A DNA stretch of 64,000 nt from Niveibacterium sp. SC-1 (GCF_038235435.1 NZ_CP151275.1:2666001-2730000); one strand, 5' to 3'. Shown: positions 9,351 to 18,753, counted from the stretch's first letter. Made by a program: numbers and translations. Notes: generated from the letters alone by a model not told the origin.

Positions 9351-10691
9351 TCAATGCACCACCCCTCTCCCCGCCGGCCGTGGCAACCCATAGTGCTCCC
9401 GCAACGACGCCCCGTCGTACTCCGTCCGGAACAAGCCCCGTTCCTGAAGAATCGGCACCACCTTCTCAACGAAGACCTCGAAGAGCTGGGGATAGAGCGG
9501 CGGCATCACGTTGAAGCCGTCTGCCGCCCCGGAGGTGAACCATTCGGCGATGGTGTCGGCCACCTGCGTCGGCGTGCCGGCGACGACGTTGTGACCGCGG
9601 GCGCCGGCGAGCCGGTGAAGCAGCTCGCGCAGGGTCGGGTTCTCGCGTTCGACGATGTTGGCGACCACTTGGCGACGCCCCCGCTTGTTGTCGAGCACGT
9701 CGCCGGCGCGGCCGAAGCGCTCGAGCGGCACCTTGTCATCCAGATCCAGGTCGGCGAAGGACTGGCCGGCCATGACTTCCAGCTGGGCGAGGCCGTATTC
9801 CGCGATCGTCAGTTCGTTGAACTCCCGCGCGAGCTGGCGTGCCTCCTGGGCGCTGTCGGCGACGAAGGGGCTGATGCCGGGCAGGATCAGCACACGATCC
9901 GGGTCGCGCCCGAAGGCGGCGGCCTGGTGCTTGATGTCGGCGTAGAAGGCCTGCGCGTCGCCGATCGTCTGGTGCGCAGTGAAGATCGCTTCGGCGTGCC
10001 GGGCGGCGAATTCGCGACCGTCGTTCGAGGCGCCGGCCTGCACGAGCACCGGCCTTCCCTGCGGTGAGCGCGGCAGGGTGAGCGGCCCGCGCACGCGATA
10101 GAACTCGCCTTCGTGGTCGATCGGATGAACCTTGTCCACATCGAAGAGCACGCCGCTCGCGCGATCGACAACGAAGGCGTCGTCCTCCCACGAGTCCCAG
10201 AGCTTGGTCACGACGTCGAGGAACTCGTGGGCGCGCCGGTAGCGGTCCGCATGCGGCGGCATGTCGTCCAGCCCGTAGTTGCGTGCCGCCGCCTTGGCGT
10301 AGGTGGTGACGATGTTCCATCCGGCACGCCCGCCCGAAATGGTGTCGAGGGTGGCGAACTGCCGGGCGAGGGTGTAGGGGTCGCTGAGCGTGGTGGAGGC
10401 CGAGGCGATGAGCCCGATGCGTGAGGTCACCGCGGCGACGGCGCTGAGCAGGGTCACGGGGTCAAGGCTGTGTGAGAGGCGATGTCCGGTGTCGTAGGCG
10501 AGGCCGGGCACGTCAGCAAGGAAGACCGAATCGAACTTTGCGGCCTCCGCCTTGCGCGCGATCTCCTGGTAGAAACGGACGTCATTGATCCGCTCGGCGC
10601 TGCTGTCGGGATGCCGCCACGACGCCTCGTGGTGGCCGGTGTCATGGAGGAATGCATTCAGTACGAGTTGGCGTGCGATTGGGCGTGACAT
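9351..10691 (-). CDS. LLM-class flavin monooxygenase (NtaA/SnaA/DszA type)
   Basis: A 446-residue flavin-dependent monooxygenase of the bacterial luciferase-like superfamily. Family segments are RQLVLNAFLHDTGHHEASWR at the start, VFLADVPGL, IGLIASASTTLSDPYTLARQFATLD, SGGRAGWNIVTT, and PRSPQGRPVLVQAGASNDGREFAA. This is the NtaA/SnaA/DszA branch, whose members use reduced FMN and O2 on nitrilotriacetate, sulfones or similar substrates. Met39 of the longer open frame was chosen because it fits the family N terminus. No flavin reductase is adjacent. A sulfonate-type uptake operon starts about 1.5 kb away, so an organosulfur substrate is plausible but not shown. Confidence 0.9.
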   Translation of the reverse strand: MSRPIARQLVLNAFLHDTGHHEASWRHPDSSAERINDVRFYQEIARKAEAAKFDSVFLADVPGLAYDTGHRLSHSLDPVTLLSAVAAVTSRIGLIASASTTLSDPYTLARQFATLDTISGGRAGWNIVTTYAKAAARNYGLDDMPPHADRYRRAHEFLDVVTKLWDSWEDDAFVVDRASGVLFDVDKVHPIDHEGEFYRVRGPLTLPRSPQGRPVLVQAGASNDGREFAARHAEAIFTAHQTIGDAQAFYADIKHQAAAFGRDPDRVLILPGISPFVADSAQEARQLAREFNELTIAEYGLAQLEVMAGQSFADLDLDDKVPLERFGRAGDVLDNKRGRRQVVANIVERENPTLRELLHRLAGARGHNVVAGTPTQVADTIAEWFTSGAADGFNVMPPLYPQLFEVFVEKVVPILQERGLFRTEYDGASLREHYGLPRPAGRGVVH

Positions 10692-11027
10692 GGCGGATGG
10701 ATTCAGCAATCCGGGCGTCGCAGGCGGCCTCTGCGCGGGCCTGTTGCGAGCGTCCAGGTTCGAGGGAGGCCCACGTCTGCGGGCCATGATGTGCGAGGCC
10801 GACACCGCCCGTCCGTGTCCGGAAGGGTCCTGCTCAGGCGCCGGTCAACTTCTCCGCATGTGGGCCCCCGACAGCAGCTGTCCACATGGGGTGGGCAGCC
10901 ATTAGAACCGCAGGGCTAGCGCGCTTCATACGAGTGGATTCTTCCTTGCATTGGCGCATAGGGAATAACGCGGGGCGCGTACCTGGCCCTCTGCCTGCAG
11001 GTCGTCGTCCGCAGAGCGAAGGCTTCA
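10692..11027. other. Intergenic region, no gene seen
   Basis: This gap separates the divergent LLM monooxygenase and YhcC-like genes. No ORF with plausible composition or ribosome site was found. The stretch should hold both promoters, but I could not place a convincing -35/-10 pair. Confidence 0.5.
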
Positions 11028-11054
11028 CGCCTTGACCAGATCCTGATCAAGGCG
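11028..11054. promoter_or_regulatory. Inverted repeat upstream of radical SAM gene
   Basis: CGCCTTGA and TCAAGGCG are perfect 8-base inverted arms separated by 11 bases. The dyad ends 31 bases before the ATG of the YhcC-like gene, a position suited to an operator or a leader hairpin. No T-run follows it, so it is not a standard terminator. The binding protein is unknown. Confidence 0.4.
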
Positions 11055-11085
11055 CGCACAGGGCCCCCCCGGCACAATCCGGGCA

Positions 11086-12063
11086 ATGGATCTCGTTCTT
11101 TCCCCCGATCATTTGTCCGCTCCCGCGGCCAATCCCGCCAACCCCTTCGGCAAGCGCCGCTATGCCGCCTACAACGACTGGGTGCAGCGCGAATACGGCG
11201 GGCGCGTGCAGAAGGTTTCCGTTGCCGCCGGTTTCACCTGTCCCAACCGCGACGGCGCACTGGGTACCGGCGGCTGCAGCTTCTGCAACAACGCGGGCTT
11301 CACGCCGGGCTACCTCGACGCGCGCGAGTCGATCGGCCAGCAACTGGACCGCGGACTGCTGTTCCTGCGGCGGCGCTACCCGAGCACCCGCCATCACATC
11401 GCCTATTTCCAGGCCTACACCAATACCTACGGCGAGTTCGAGCGGCTGCGCGCGGTCTATGAGGAGGCGCTGCGCCACCCGGACATCGACGGCCTCGCCA
11501 TCGGCACGCGGCCGGACTGCCTGCCAGACGAGGTGCTCGACTACCTTGCCGAGCTCGCCCGCGACAAGATCGTGGAACTCGAACTCGGCGTGGAATCAAC
11601 TTGCGACGAGGCGCTGCGTAGAGTCAATCGTGGCCACGATTTCAAGGCCAGCGTCGACGCGATCGAGCGCGCCGCCGCCCGCGGTCTCTTCGTCACCGCG
11701 CACCTCATGTTCGGCCTGCCAGGCGAGTCACGCGAGCAGATGCTGGCGGGCGCAGCACGGTTGTCGGCCTTGCCAATCAAGGCGCTCAAGCTGCATCAGC
11801 TGCAGCTCGTGCGCGGCACGCCGTTGGCGCGTGAATGGCGGGCCGACCCATCCTGCCTTGAACTCTTCGACGAAGGTGACTATCTGGAATTACTCGCCGA
11901 CTTCGTCGAACGCCTGTCGCCGCACATCCTGCTCCAGCGCCTGGGCAGCGAGGTGCCGCCGAAACTCAAGCTCGCCCCGCATTGGCAGATGCGCCTCTCC
12001 GAACTCTCGCCGCGCCTGAGCGCGCTGCTGGAACAAAGGGGCTCGTGGCAGGGCTGCCGGTAA
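11086..12063 (+). CDS. YhcC-like radical SAM protein (TIGR01212 family)
   Basis: A 325-residue cytoplasmic protein. The [4Fe-4S] cluster motif is FTCPNRDGALGTGGCSFC, the spacing characteristic of YhcC/TIGR01212 proteins rather than the usual Cx3Cx2C. Further family segments are AYFQAYTNTYG, GLAIGTRPDCLPDEVL, ELELGVES, HLMFGLPGES and LHQLQLVRGTPLA. It cleaves S-adenosylmethionine to start a radical reaction; the substrate of the family is not settled to my knowledge. It is a single gene convergent with the ABC transporter ATPase gene. Length is normal for the family. Confidence 0.9.
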   Translation: MDLVLSPDHLSAPAANPANPFGKRRYAAYNDWVQREYGGRVQKVSVAAGFTCPNRDGALGTGGCSFCNNAGFTPGYLDARESIGQQLDRGLLFLRRRYPSTRHHIAYFQAYTNTYGEFERLRAVYEEALRHPDIDGLAIGTRPDCLPDEVLDYLAELARDKIVELELGVESTCDEALRRVNRGHDFKASVDAIERAAARGLFVTAHLMFGLPGESREQMLAGAARLSALPIKALKLHQLQLVRGTPLAREWRADPSCLELFDEGDYLELLADFVERLSPHILLQRLGSEVPPKLKLAPHWQMRLSELSPRLSALLEQRGSWQGCR

Positions 12064-12182
12064 GCACAGCCCGAGCCCGGGCGCTGATCCGCGCCGCGGC
12101 GCCTGCCTTGCTGACCCAGCCTGCGACGTGATGGGTGCGTGCAGACCTGGGCCGCTTCAGTCACCACGCAGTCACCGCATAC

Positions 12183-13010
12183 TCACCACGCAAACTGCCA
12201 AGCCCCGAACGCCGCCGGGGTCGGCTCCACCAGGGCCACATCCCCGCGGACATTCCGGTCACCCGAGAACTCCGACAGTACGTCCTCCTTGATGGCGGTG
12301 AAGGCTGCGCTGGTGCGGTTGCGCGAACGCGCGAGCGGCACGTCGACGATGCGCTTGATGCGGCCGGGTCGCGGCTCCATCACCACCACGCGGTCGCCGA
12401 GGTACACCGCCTCCTCCACGTCGTGCGTCACCAGGATCGCGGTGATGCCCTCCTTCTCCCAGATGTGCTGCAGCTCCTGTTGCAGGTGGGCACGGGTAAG
12501 CGCATCGAGCGCGCCGAAGGGTTCGTCGAGCAGCAGGATCTCGGGGCGGTTAACCAGGGCGCGGGCGATCGCGACGCGCTGGCTCATGCCGCCAGAGAGC
12601 TGGTACGGATAGGCCTTCTCGAAGTCCTTGAGACCGACGAGCGCGATGTGTTCGGCGATCGCTTCCTTGCGCTGTGCGTCGCTGAGATCGGAATTCAACA
12701 GCCCGAGGCCGACGTTTTGCTCCACCGTGAGCCAGGGGAAGAGCCGGTGTTCCTGGAACACGATGCCGCGTTCGAGGCTGGTGCCGCGGATGCGCTTCCC
12801 GTCCAGCAGCAGCTCGCCGCGGTAATCCTCTTCGAGGCCGATGATCAGGCGCAGCAGCGTGGATTTTCCGCAACCGCTGGAGCCCACGATGCTGACGAAT
12901 TCGCCGGGGCGGATGGAAAGCGAGATGTTCTCCAGCACCGGCAGGGCCTTGCCCTTGACCTGGTATTGCTTGTTGAGATCGCGGATCTCGAGAGTGCCTG
13001 CATGGGCCAT
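12183..13010 (-). CDS. ABC transporter ATPase, SsuB/TauB/NrtD type
   Basis: A 275-residue cytoplasmic ATPase of the nitrate/sulfonate/taurine importer group. Motifs in order: Walker A GSSGCGKST, Q-loop FQEHRLFPWLTV, signature YQLSGGMSQRVAIARAL, Walker B ILLLDEPFGALDA and switch LVTHDVEEAVYL. It is the last gene of the operon, 46 bases after a permease gene, and is the only ATPase for two binding proteins and four permeases. It probably energises both transporter copies. The final ~20 residues are variable. The substrate class is an inference from the family. Confidence 0.92.
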   Translation of the reverse strand: MAHAGTLEIRDLNKQYQVKGKALPVLENISLSIRPGEFVSIVGSSGCGKSTLLRLIIGLEEDYRGELLLDGKRIRGTSLERGIVFQEHRLFPWLTVEQNVGLGLLNSDLSDAQRKEAIAEHIALVGLKDFEKAYPYQLSGGMSQRVAIARALVNRPEILLLDEPFGALDALTRAHLQQELQHIWEKEGITAILVTHDVEEAVYLGDRVVVMEPRPGRIKRIVDVPLARSRNRTSAAFTAIKEDVLSEFSGDRNVRGDVALVEPTPAAFGAWQFAW

Positions 13011-13056
13011 GTGTGTGCTCCTGTGAAGCTCGGGAAAATGGGAAAAATGGAGCGCT

Positions 13057-13866
13057 TCAGAATTGCGCCATCTGCGCGCTGCGCCAGCGCAGCAGACGCG
13101 CCTCGACCTTGCTGGCCGTCCAGTTGAGGATGAAGCCGACGATGCCCACGACGACGATGCCGAGCAGCACCTGGTCCATCCAGAAGTGTTCGCGTCCGTC
13201 GGTGAGCAGGTTGCCGATGCCTACACCCGAGGTGAGCAGGTATTCGGCGCCCAGGGTCGCCAGCCAGGCGTAGATCAGCGCGAGATAGATACCGGTGAAG
13301 ATCGAGGGCGCGGCCGAGGGCAGCACCACCTTCGCGAAGAGCTGCCAGCGGCTGTAGGCGAAGATGCGTGCCACTTCCACATGCTCGCGTGCCACGCTGC
13401 GGATGCCCTCGAAGGTGTTGAGCACCACGGGGAAGAAGGCAGCGAGCGAGAGGAAGGCGATCTTCGCCATATCGCCCAGGCCGAACCACAGCGAGATCAG
13501 CGGGATCCAGGCGAAGAGCGAGACCTGCTTCACCGTGTGGAAGCTCGGGCCGACCATGCGTTCGGCCAGGCGCGAGACGCCCAGCAAGGCGCCGACGGCG
13601 AGCCCCACCAGCGAGCCGATCACGAAGCCGAGCAGCATGCGGTAGAGGCTCGCGCCCAGGGCGATGAAGATCTCGCCGCCCTGCGTCATCCGCGCGCCGG
13701 TCTCCAGCACCTTGGAGATCGGCACGAAGAACTGCGAGTCGGTCCACTGGAAGCGATACGCCGCCCACCAGAGGAAGAGGCCCGCGAGCGGGATCACCCA
13801 GCCACGCAGCTTCGGCGGTACGGTGGCCGGGTGCAGCCAGCGCAGGAGAGAAGTCGTTTGGCTCAT
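13057..13866 (-). CDS. ABC transporter permease, SsuC type, copy A1
   Basis: A 269-residue inner-membrane permease with about six transmembrane helices. The ATPase-docking EAA-type loop lies around GIRSVAREHVEVARIFAYSR. It shares FHTVKQVSLFAWIPLISLWFG with permease A2 at 15839-16621 (FHTLRQISLFAWIPLLSIWLG), so the two are paralogues. It lies 12 bases after permease B1 and 46 bases before the ATPase gene. Side-by-side A and B permeases imply a heterodimeric membrane channel, unlike the usual SsuC homodimer. Substrate unknown, sulfonate-like by family. Confidence 0.9.
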   Translation of the reverse strand: MSQTTSLLRWLHPATVPPKLRGWVIPLAGLFLWWAAYRFQWTDSQFFVPISKVLETGARMTQGGEIFIALGASLYRMLLGFVIGSLVGLAVGALLGVSRLAERMVGPSFHTVKQVSLFAWIPLISLWFGLGDMAKIAFLSLAAFFPVVLNTFEGIRSVAREHVEVARIFAYSRWQLFAKVVLPSAAPSIFTGIYLALIYAWLATLGAEYLLTSGVGIGNLLTDGREHFWMDQVLLGIVVVGIVGFILNWTASKVEARLLRWRSAQMAQF

Positions 13867-13878
13867 GAGGTTGTCCGT

Positions 13879-14763
13879 TCAGAAAGATTCGCGCCGCCAG
13901 CGCAGCAGGCGTGTCTCGACCAGGGCCAGGGCCTTGTCCAGCACGAAGCCCACGGCCCCGACCACGACCACCGCGGCCAACACCACGTCGAGCTGGTAGA
14001 GCTGGCGGCCGTAGACAATCAGGAAGCCCAGGCCTTCGCTGGAAGCGAGCAGCTCTACGCCGACCAGCGCGAGCCAGGCATGCGTGAGGCCGTAGCGAAC
14101 GCCGCTCCAGATCGGCGGGAAGGCCGCCGGCAGCACCACCCGCCGCAGCAGTTGCCAGCGGTTGAAGCCGAAGACGCGCGCGACCTCGATGTAGCTGTTG
14201 GGTACGCCCTGCAGGCCCTTGTAGGTGTTGAGCGTAATCGGCACGAAGGCGGCCTTGGAGATCAGGATGATCTTGAGCGCCTCGTCGATGCCCACCAGCA
14301 TCATCAGGAGCGGCAGCCAGCCGAGTACCGGCACCTGGGCGAAGATCTTGAAGCTCGGGTAGAGGTAGTCCTTGGCGAGCGGCGAGAGGCCCATCGCGAT
14401 GCCCAGCAGTCCACCGGCACCCGCGCCCAGCAGGAAACCCCAGAGCACGCGGGAGAAGCTGATCAGCATGTTGTCGCGCAACTCGCCGGTCTCCAGCAGC
14501 TCGCGGAAGGTCGCGGCCACGGTCATCGGGGAAGGCAGGATCTGCGGTGGCACCCACTCGTAGGTGGAGGCGAGCTGCCACACGAGCAGGACGAAGAGCG
14601 GCAGCGGCCACGCCAGCGAGAGGTTGCCCAATGTCCGCCACGACGGCGGACGGATCCGGTGCAGCCAGTCGGTGGGCGCCAGCGCCACGGCCTCCTTTCC
14701 CTTCTCCTGGGCGCGCGCGAGCGCGGAGGCCTCATCGATCCGCGTGATCTGTGCGGTGCTCAT
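13879..14763 (-). CDS. ABC transporter permease, SsuC type, copy B1
   Basis: A 294-residue inner-membrane permease with a ~45-residue cytoplasmic N terminus and about six helices. It has KIFAQVPVLGWLPLLMMLVGIDEALK, then VELLASSEGLGFLIVYGRQLYQLD, which match permease B2 at 16632-17501 closely. The ATG overlaps the stop codon of binding protein 1 (ATGA). It is 12 bases upstream of permease A1. With A1 it probably forms the transmembrane part of transporter unit 1. The longer frame upstream is antisense-like shadow of the binding-protein gene and was discarded. Confidence 0.9.
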   Translation of the reverse strand: MSTAQITRIDEASALARAQEKGKEAVALAPTDWLHRIRPPSWRTLGNLSLAWPLPLFVLLVWQLASTYEWVPPQILPSPMTVAATFRELLETGELRDNMLISFSRVLWGFLLGAGAGGLLGIAMGLSPLAKDYLYPSFKIFAQVPVLGWLPLLMMLVGIDEALKIILISKAAFVPITLNTYKGLQGVPNSYIEVARVFGFNRWQLLRRVVLPAAFPPIWSGVRYGLTHAWLALVGVELLASSEGLGFLIVYGRQLYQLDVVLAAVVVVGAVGFVLDKALALVETRLLRWRRESF

Positions 14764-15842
14764 GAGTGCGCCCCCTTCTGCGGCTTGCCCTCGGCATCCA
14801 GCGCGGGCCAGTAGTTCTCCAGCTTCAGCTCCCGCAGGGCGGTGTCGACGAAACGATGATCGATCCAGCCATCCACGTCGAAGCGCTTGCGCGAGAGGCG
14901 GAAGGTGTAGGCATCGGCCACGGCCTCCTTGTAGCGCCCGGTGATGAAGGCGTCGAAGCGCGGACTGTGGCGCGGCGCGAAGTCGGTTCCGTAGTCCTCC
15001 TCCCAATGCGCGGCCGGCGTGCCCATGCGCGACCACACGTCGAGCACCGCCTTGTGGTTGGCCGGATCGGAGATCCATTGCGCCGAGCGCACCAGCTCGG
15101 TGACGACGCGCTGCGTGGTCTGTGGGTACTGGCGGACGAACTCGTCCGTGACGAGCAAGGCGCTCTGGCGAGTGAACACCGGGGCGTCGTCGCGGCTCAA
15201 ATACACGATGCGGGCAAGCCCCTTGTCGCGCAGCTTGAGCAACTCCAGCCCGCCGAACACGGCGTCGAGATCGCGCGTCGACAAAGCCGCCTGCGCAGTC
15301 GCGGTGTCCAGGTTGATCGCGCGGATGTCGCGCTCGGTGAGGCCGTTGGCCGCCAGCAGCCGGTTGATCGGCAGTTGGCTGTTGGTGCCCTTGAAGATCG
15401 AGACGCGCTTGCCGCGCAGGTCCTTCACCGAGTGGATCGGCGAATCGGGCGGCACCGCGAGGTAGATGTTCCCGCGCACCGCGACCGGCAGGATCAGGCG
15501 CGTCTTCAAGCCCGCGCCATAGCCCACCAGCGAAGGCAGGTCGCCCTGGAAGACGAAGTCGAGCTGGTGGTTGGTAACGGCCTCGTTCACCGCCGGGCCA
15601 GCCCCCTTGAAGAAGTACCACTCGACTTTGGTGTTCGTCTTGGCGAGGGACTGTTCGATCCAGCCCTTCTCGCGCGCCACGCCAATAGAGCCTACCGAGA
15701 ACACCGGCGGATTGCCGGGCGCCGGCGAGGCGATGCCGATGCGCACCACGGCCGGATCGGCCGCGGCCAGTGCGCCACTCGCGAAGGCCGGCAGCAGCGC
15801 CCAGAGGCGCAGCTTCCTGAGGATTGCAGGGACTTTGCTCAT
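14760..15842 (-). CDS. ABC transporter substrate-binding protein 1, SsuA/TauA-like
   Basis: A 360-residue periplasmic binding protein with a Sec signal peptide (about 27 residues, ending ASGALAA). The NMT1/THI5-like fold is marked by GWIEQSLAKTNTKVEWYFF, GAGPAVNEA, LDFVFQGDLPS and LRGKRVSIFKGTNSQLPINRLL. The tail DGWIDHRF...LKLENYWPALDAEG is shared with binding protein 2 at 18750-19823. Both are longer than typical SsuA (~320 residues). The ATG overlaps the stop of permease A2, so translation is coupled. The ligand is not evident; aliphatic or aromatic sulfonates are the family norm. Confidence 0.9.
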   Translation of the reverse strand: MSKVPAILRKLRLWALLPAFASGALAAADPAVVRIGIASPAPGNPPVFSVGSIGVAREKGWIEQSLAKTNTKVEWYFFKGAGPAVNEAVTNHQLDFVFQGDLPSLVGYGAGLKTRLILPVAVRGNIYLAVPPDSPIHSVKDLRGKRVSIFKGTNSQLPINRLLAANGLTERDIRAINLDTATAQAALSTRDLDAVFGGLELLKLRDKGLARIVYLSRDDAPVFTRQSALLVTDEFVRQYPQTTQRVVTELVRSAQWISDPANHKAVLDVWSRMGTPAAHWEEDYGTDFAPRHSPRFDAFITGRYKEAVADAYTFRLSRKRFDVDGWIDHRFVDTALRELKLENYWPALDAEGKPQKGAHS

Positions 15843-16621
15843 CGCGCTTCTCCGCGCCAACGCAGCGCACGCGCCTCGATGCGCGCCGCCACTCGATTGA
15901 AGAACGCGCCGATTCCACCGATCACCAGCATGCCGAAGATCACCAGCGGTACGTTGAAGGCGGAGCGGCCCTTGATGACGGTGTCGCCCACGCCGATGTC
16001 GCCATAGGCCGGCAGCAGGAATTCCGCGCCGATGGTGGCAAGCCAGGCGTAGATCAGGCCCAGGTGCAGGCCCGCGAGGATCTGCGGCGACGCGGCCGGC
16101 AGGATCAGGCGCGAGAGCAGCTGGGCGCGGCTGAAGCCATAGACGCGGGCGACTTCCACCTGCGCGCGGGTCACCGCACGTACACCCTCAAAGCCGGCGA
16201 GCGTTACCGGGTAGAAGGTCGACACCGCGATGAAGACGACGCGGGACACGTTGTTGTAGCCCAGCCAGATCGAGAGCAGCGGAATCCACGCGAAGAGCGA
16301 GATCTGCCGCAGCGTGTGGAAGGTCGGCCCCAGCAGGCGCTCGGCCCAGCGCGAGAGACCGAGCACCGTGCCCAGCGCGATGCCGGCGGCCGAACCCAGC
16401 GCAAAACCGGCGAGGTCGCGGGCGAGGCTCGCGCCCACGGCGCCGAAGAATCGTGTGCCGGTGATCGTCTTCCAGGCGCTCTCGAGCACCTGCCAGGGCG
16501 ACGGGATCAGGCGTGCGTCCACCCAGTGCAGACTGCTCGCCAGCGACCAGAGCACGAGGAAGGCCAGCGGCAGCACGATGCCGCGCCAGTCGCGTGCGTC
16601 GGAGGGAGAGGTTTGGCTCAT
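15839..16621 (-). CDS. ABC transporter permease, SsuC type, copy A2
   Basis: A 260-residue inner-membrane permease, paralogous to A1 (13057-13866) and in the same relative place within its module. It has about six helices and a docking loop around GVRAVTRAQVEVARVYGFSR. The DNA shows an ATGA overlap with binding protein 1 downstream, and a 10-base gap to permease B2 upstream. With B2 it probably forms transporter unit 2. No ATPase gene is next to it, so it must use the ATPase at 12183-13010 or one elsewhere. Confidence 0.9.
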   Translation of the reverse strand: MSQTSPSDARDWRGIVLPLAFLVLWSLASSLHWVDARLIPSPWQVLESAWKTITGTRFFGAVGASLARDLAGFALGSAAGIALGTVLGLSRWAERLLGPTFHTLRQISLFAWIPLLSIWLGYNNVSRVVFIAVSTFYPVTLAGFEGVRAVTRAQVEVARVYGFSRAQLLSRLILPAASPQILAGLHLGLIYAWLATIGAEFLLPAYGDIGVGDTVIKGRSAFNVPLVIFGMLVIGGIGAFFNRVAARIEARALRWRGEAR

Positions 16622-16631
16622 CGGTGTCTCC

Positions 16632-17501
16632 TCAGAACGCGGCGCGACGCCAGCGCGCGAGCGGTGCTTCGGCGAGGCGCAGGCCCAGGTCCAGCGCCAG
16701 GCCGACGGCGCCGATCACGATCATCGCCACCACCACCAGGTCGAGTTGCAGCAGCTGGCGGCCCCACACCATCAGGTAGCCGATACCCTCGCTGGAGGCG
16801 AGCAGCTCGACGAAGACCAGCGTCAGCCAGGCTTGCATCAGGCCCTGGCGCAGGCCGTTGAAGACGCTGGGCGCGGCGGCCGGCAGCACCACGCGCAGGA
16901 GCGTCTGCGCGAGCGTGAAGCGATAGACCTTGCCCACTTCCAGCAGCGGCCGCGGGATGTTGCCGATCCCCTTGTAGGTGTTGACGGTGACCGGCACCAC
17001 CACCGCGAGCGAGATCGCCGCGATCTTCGGGCCCTCGTCGATGCCGAGGAAGATGATCAGCAGCGGGATCCAGCCCACCACCGGGAACTGCGCCACCACC
17101 TCGAAGCTGGGCAACACATAGGCCCGCACCCGCCGCGAGAGCCCGATGGCCGCGCCCAGCGCGAGACCTGCGCCGCCACCGATAAGGAAGCTCCAGAGCA
17201 CACGTGAGAGGCTGATGAAGAGGTTGTCCTGCAACTCGCCGCTTTGCGACAGCTCGACGAAGGACTGCCACACCAGCGTGGGTGGCGGCAGGATCTGTTC
17301 GGCCAACCAGCGTTGCGTCACCGCGTGCTGCCACAAGGCGAACAGGGCGAGTGGCGCCAGCAGGCCGAGTGCGCCGTAGGTCAGCCCTTGTGCCAGCACC
17401 GCGGCCCGCGCCGACAAGGCAGGCGCCGCGACAGGCGTCACGCCGGATGCGGCCACTTCTTCGGCGGCCGGGGCCCCGAGTTTTCCGACGAGGCTAGTCA
17501 T
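16632..17501 (-). CDS. ABC transporter permease, SsuC type, copy B2
   Basis: A 289-residue inner-membrane permease with a ~40-residue Ala-rich cytoplasmic N terminus. It resembles permease B1 throughout, with FEVVAQFPVVGWIPLLIIFLGIDEGPK and VELLASSEGIGYLMVWGRQLLQLD. The ATG at MTSLVGK is preceded by a GAGGAG ribosome site, which decides the start over a longer frame that runs into the MFS gene. It lies 16 bases downstream of the MFS gene and 10 bases upstream of permease A2. Confidence 0.9.
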   Translation of the reverse strand: MTSLVGKLGAPAAEEVAASGVTPVAAPALSARAAVLAQGLTYGALGLLAPLALFALWQHAVTQRWLAEQILPPPTLVWQSFVELSQSGELQDNLFISLSRVLWSFLIGGGAGLALGAAIGLSRRVRAYVLPSFEVVAQFPVVGWIPLLIIFLGIDEGPKIAAISLAVVVPVTVNTYKGIGNIPRPLLEVGKVYRFTLAQTLLRVVLPAAAPSVFNGLRQGLMQAWLTLVFVELLASSEGIGYLMVWGRQLLQLDLVVVAMIVIGAVGLALDLGLRLAEAPLARWRRAAF

Positions 17502-17517
17502 CGTCTGCTCCTCATGA

Positions 17518-18753
17518 TTAGTCCTTGGATGCGCCCGCCGAAGAGGCGGAGGGCAGCACGTCCGTGTGCGTGTTGCGTTCGTCCAGCCACAGCCGCACGG
17601 CAAAGCCGGCGAAGAGCGGTGCGCACAGCAGGAAGGTGCTTTGCAGCCCGAAGCGCGCGCCCAGCCATCCGCCCAGCACGCTGCCCACCAGCCCGCCAGC
17701 GGGCCCCACGAAGGCGTTGATGCCGGCCACGCTGCCGCGGCCCAGGCGCGCACCGATGCGCGCGAAGCGCGAGATGTTCACCGTCTGCAACATGCCCAGT
17801 CCCAGGCCCAGCAAGGCTGCAGCCGGCCACAGCAGCAGCGCCGACTGGGAAAAACCGAGTGCCGTGAGCGCGACGATCAGGATGGCGAAGCTGGTTAGGT
17901 AGAAGCGCCGCTGGCCGCTGCGTTGCAGCCAGTGGCCGAGCACGAAGAGCGAGAGCACGAAGAAGGCGCCCTGCGCCGTCACCAGCCCGGCTGCCGCTGC
18001 GGGCGAGAAGCCGTAGCGCTGCAGCGCGATCACCACGATGAAGAAGCTGTAGTACTGCATCGTCGCTTGCGCGGTGAACTCGATCAGGCTGATCTCGCGC
18101 AGCTCGGGCTCATGGCGTAGCAGGCCGAACTGCGCGATCACGCTGCGCAGCCCCAGCCTGCGACCCTCGCTCGGCCGGTAGTGCTTCATCACCCGCGGCG
18201 CGATACTCGCGGTGAGCACGAAGAGCGCGGCGATCAGCGCATAGGTGCCGGCAAAGTGCAGCACCGCGATGATGCTCACCGCCAGCGACGGCCCGACCAG
18301 GAACATCCCCACCGTGTGCGAGCCACGGAACCAGCCCGCCTTCGCTACGCCCAGGCGCTCGATCTGCTGCATGAAGACCGCGTTCATCGACACGAAGCGG
18401 CAAGGCATGCACGCACTGATCAGCAAGGCGGTAAGCGCGAGGAAGTACGGGTCCGGCAAGAGCGGCGTCAGCAGATACAAGACCCCGCCCGCCAGCGAAC
18501 CGAACACGAAGAGCCGCAGCGGCCCGACCTGGTCCACCAGGATGCCCAGGGGCATGCTCATGAGCAGCACGCCCGCGCTCTGCGCACCGGCGATCAGCGC
18601 GAGCAGGCCCGGCCCGGCCGCCAGATGCAGCGCGTAGAGCGAGGTCGCGATCTTCGCCACGCCCACCGAGACACCGGCGAGCGTGTTGATGGCGAGGAAA
18701 CTCAGCAGGAAGCCGTGGCGCTCGCGGAGCGCGGCGAAGCTCGGCATGCTCAC
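17518..18753 (-). CDS. MFS transporter inserted in the ABC operon
   Basis: A 411-residue major facilitator with about 12 transmembrane helices, in the inner membrane. The frame starts at GTG, whose last bases overlap the TGA of binding protein 2 (GTGA); an ATG two codons later is an alternative. The acidic/basic loop after helix 2 (GILVDQVGPLRLFVFGSLAGG) is the MFS motif A region. No substrate-specific signature was recognised. It separates binding protein 2 from its permeases, so it looks like a later insertion in one of two duplicated modules. It could export a breakdown product or provide a second import route. Confidence 0.85.
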   Translation of the reverse strand: MSMPSFAALRERHGFLLSFLAINTLAGVSVGVAKIATSLYALHLAAGPGLLALIAGAQSAGVLLMSMPLGILVDQVGPLRLFVFGSLAGGVLYLLTPLLPDPYFLALTALLISACMPCRFVSMNAVFMQQIERLGVAKAGWFRGSHTVGMFLVGPSLAVSIIAVLHFAGTYALIAALFVLTASIAPRVMKHYRPSEGRRLGLRSVIAQFGLLRHEPELREISLIEFTAQATMQYYSFFIVVIALQRYGFSPAAAAGLVTAQGAFFVLSLFVLGHWLQRSGQRRFYLTSFAILIVALTALGFSQSALLLWPAAALLGLGLGMLQTVNISRFARIGARLGRGSVAGINAFVGPAGGLVGSVLGGWLGARFGLQSTFLLCAPLFAGFAVRLWLDERNTHTDVLPSASSAGASKD

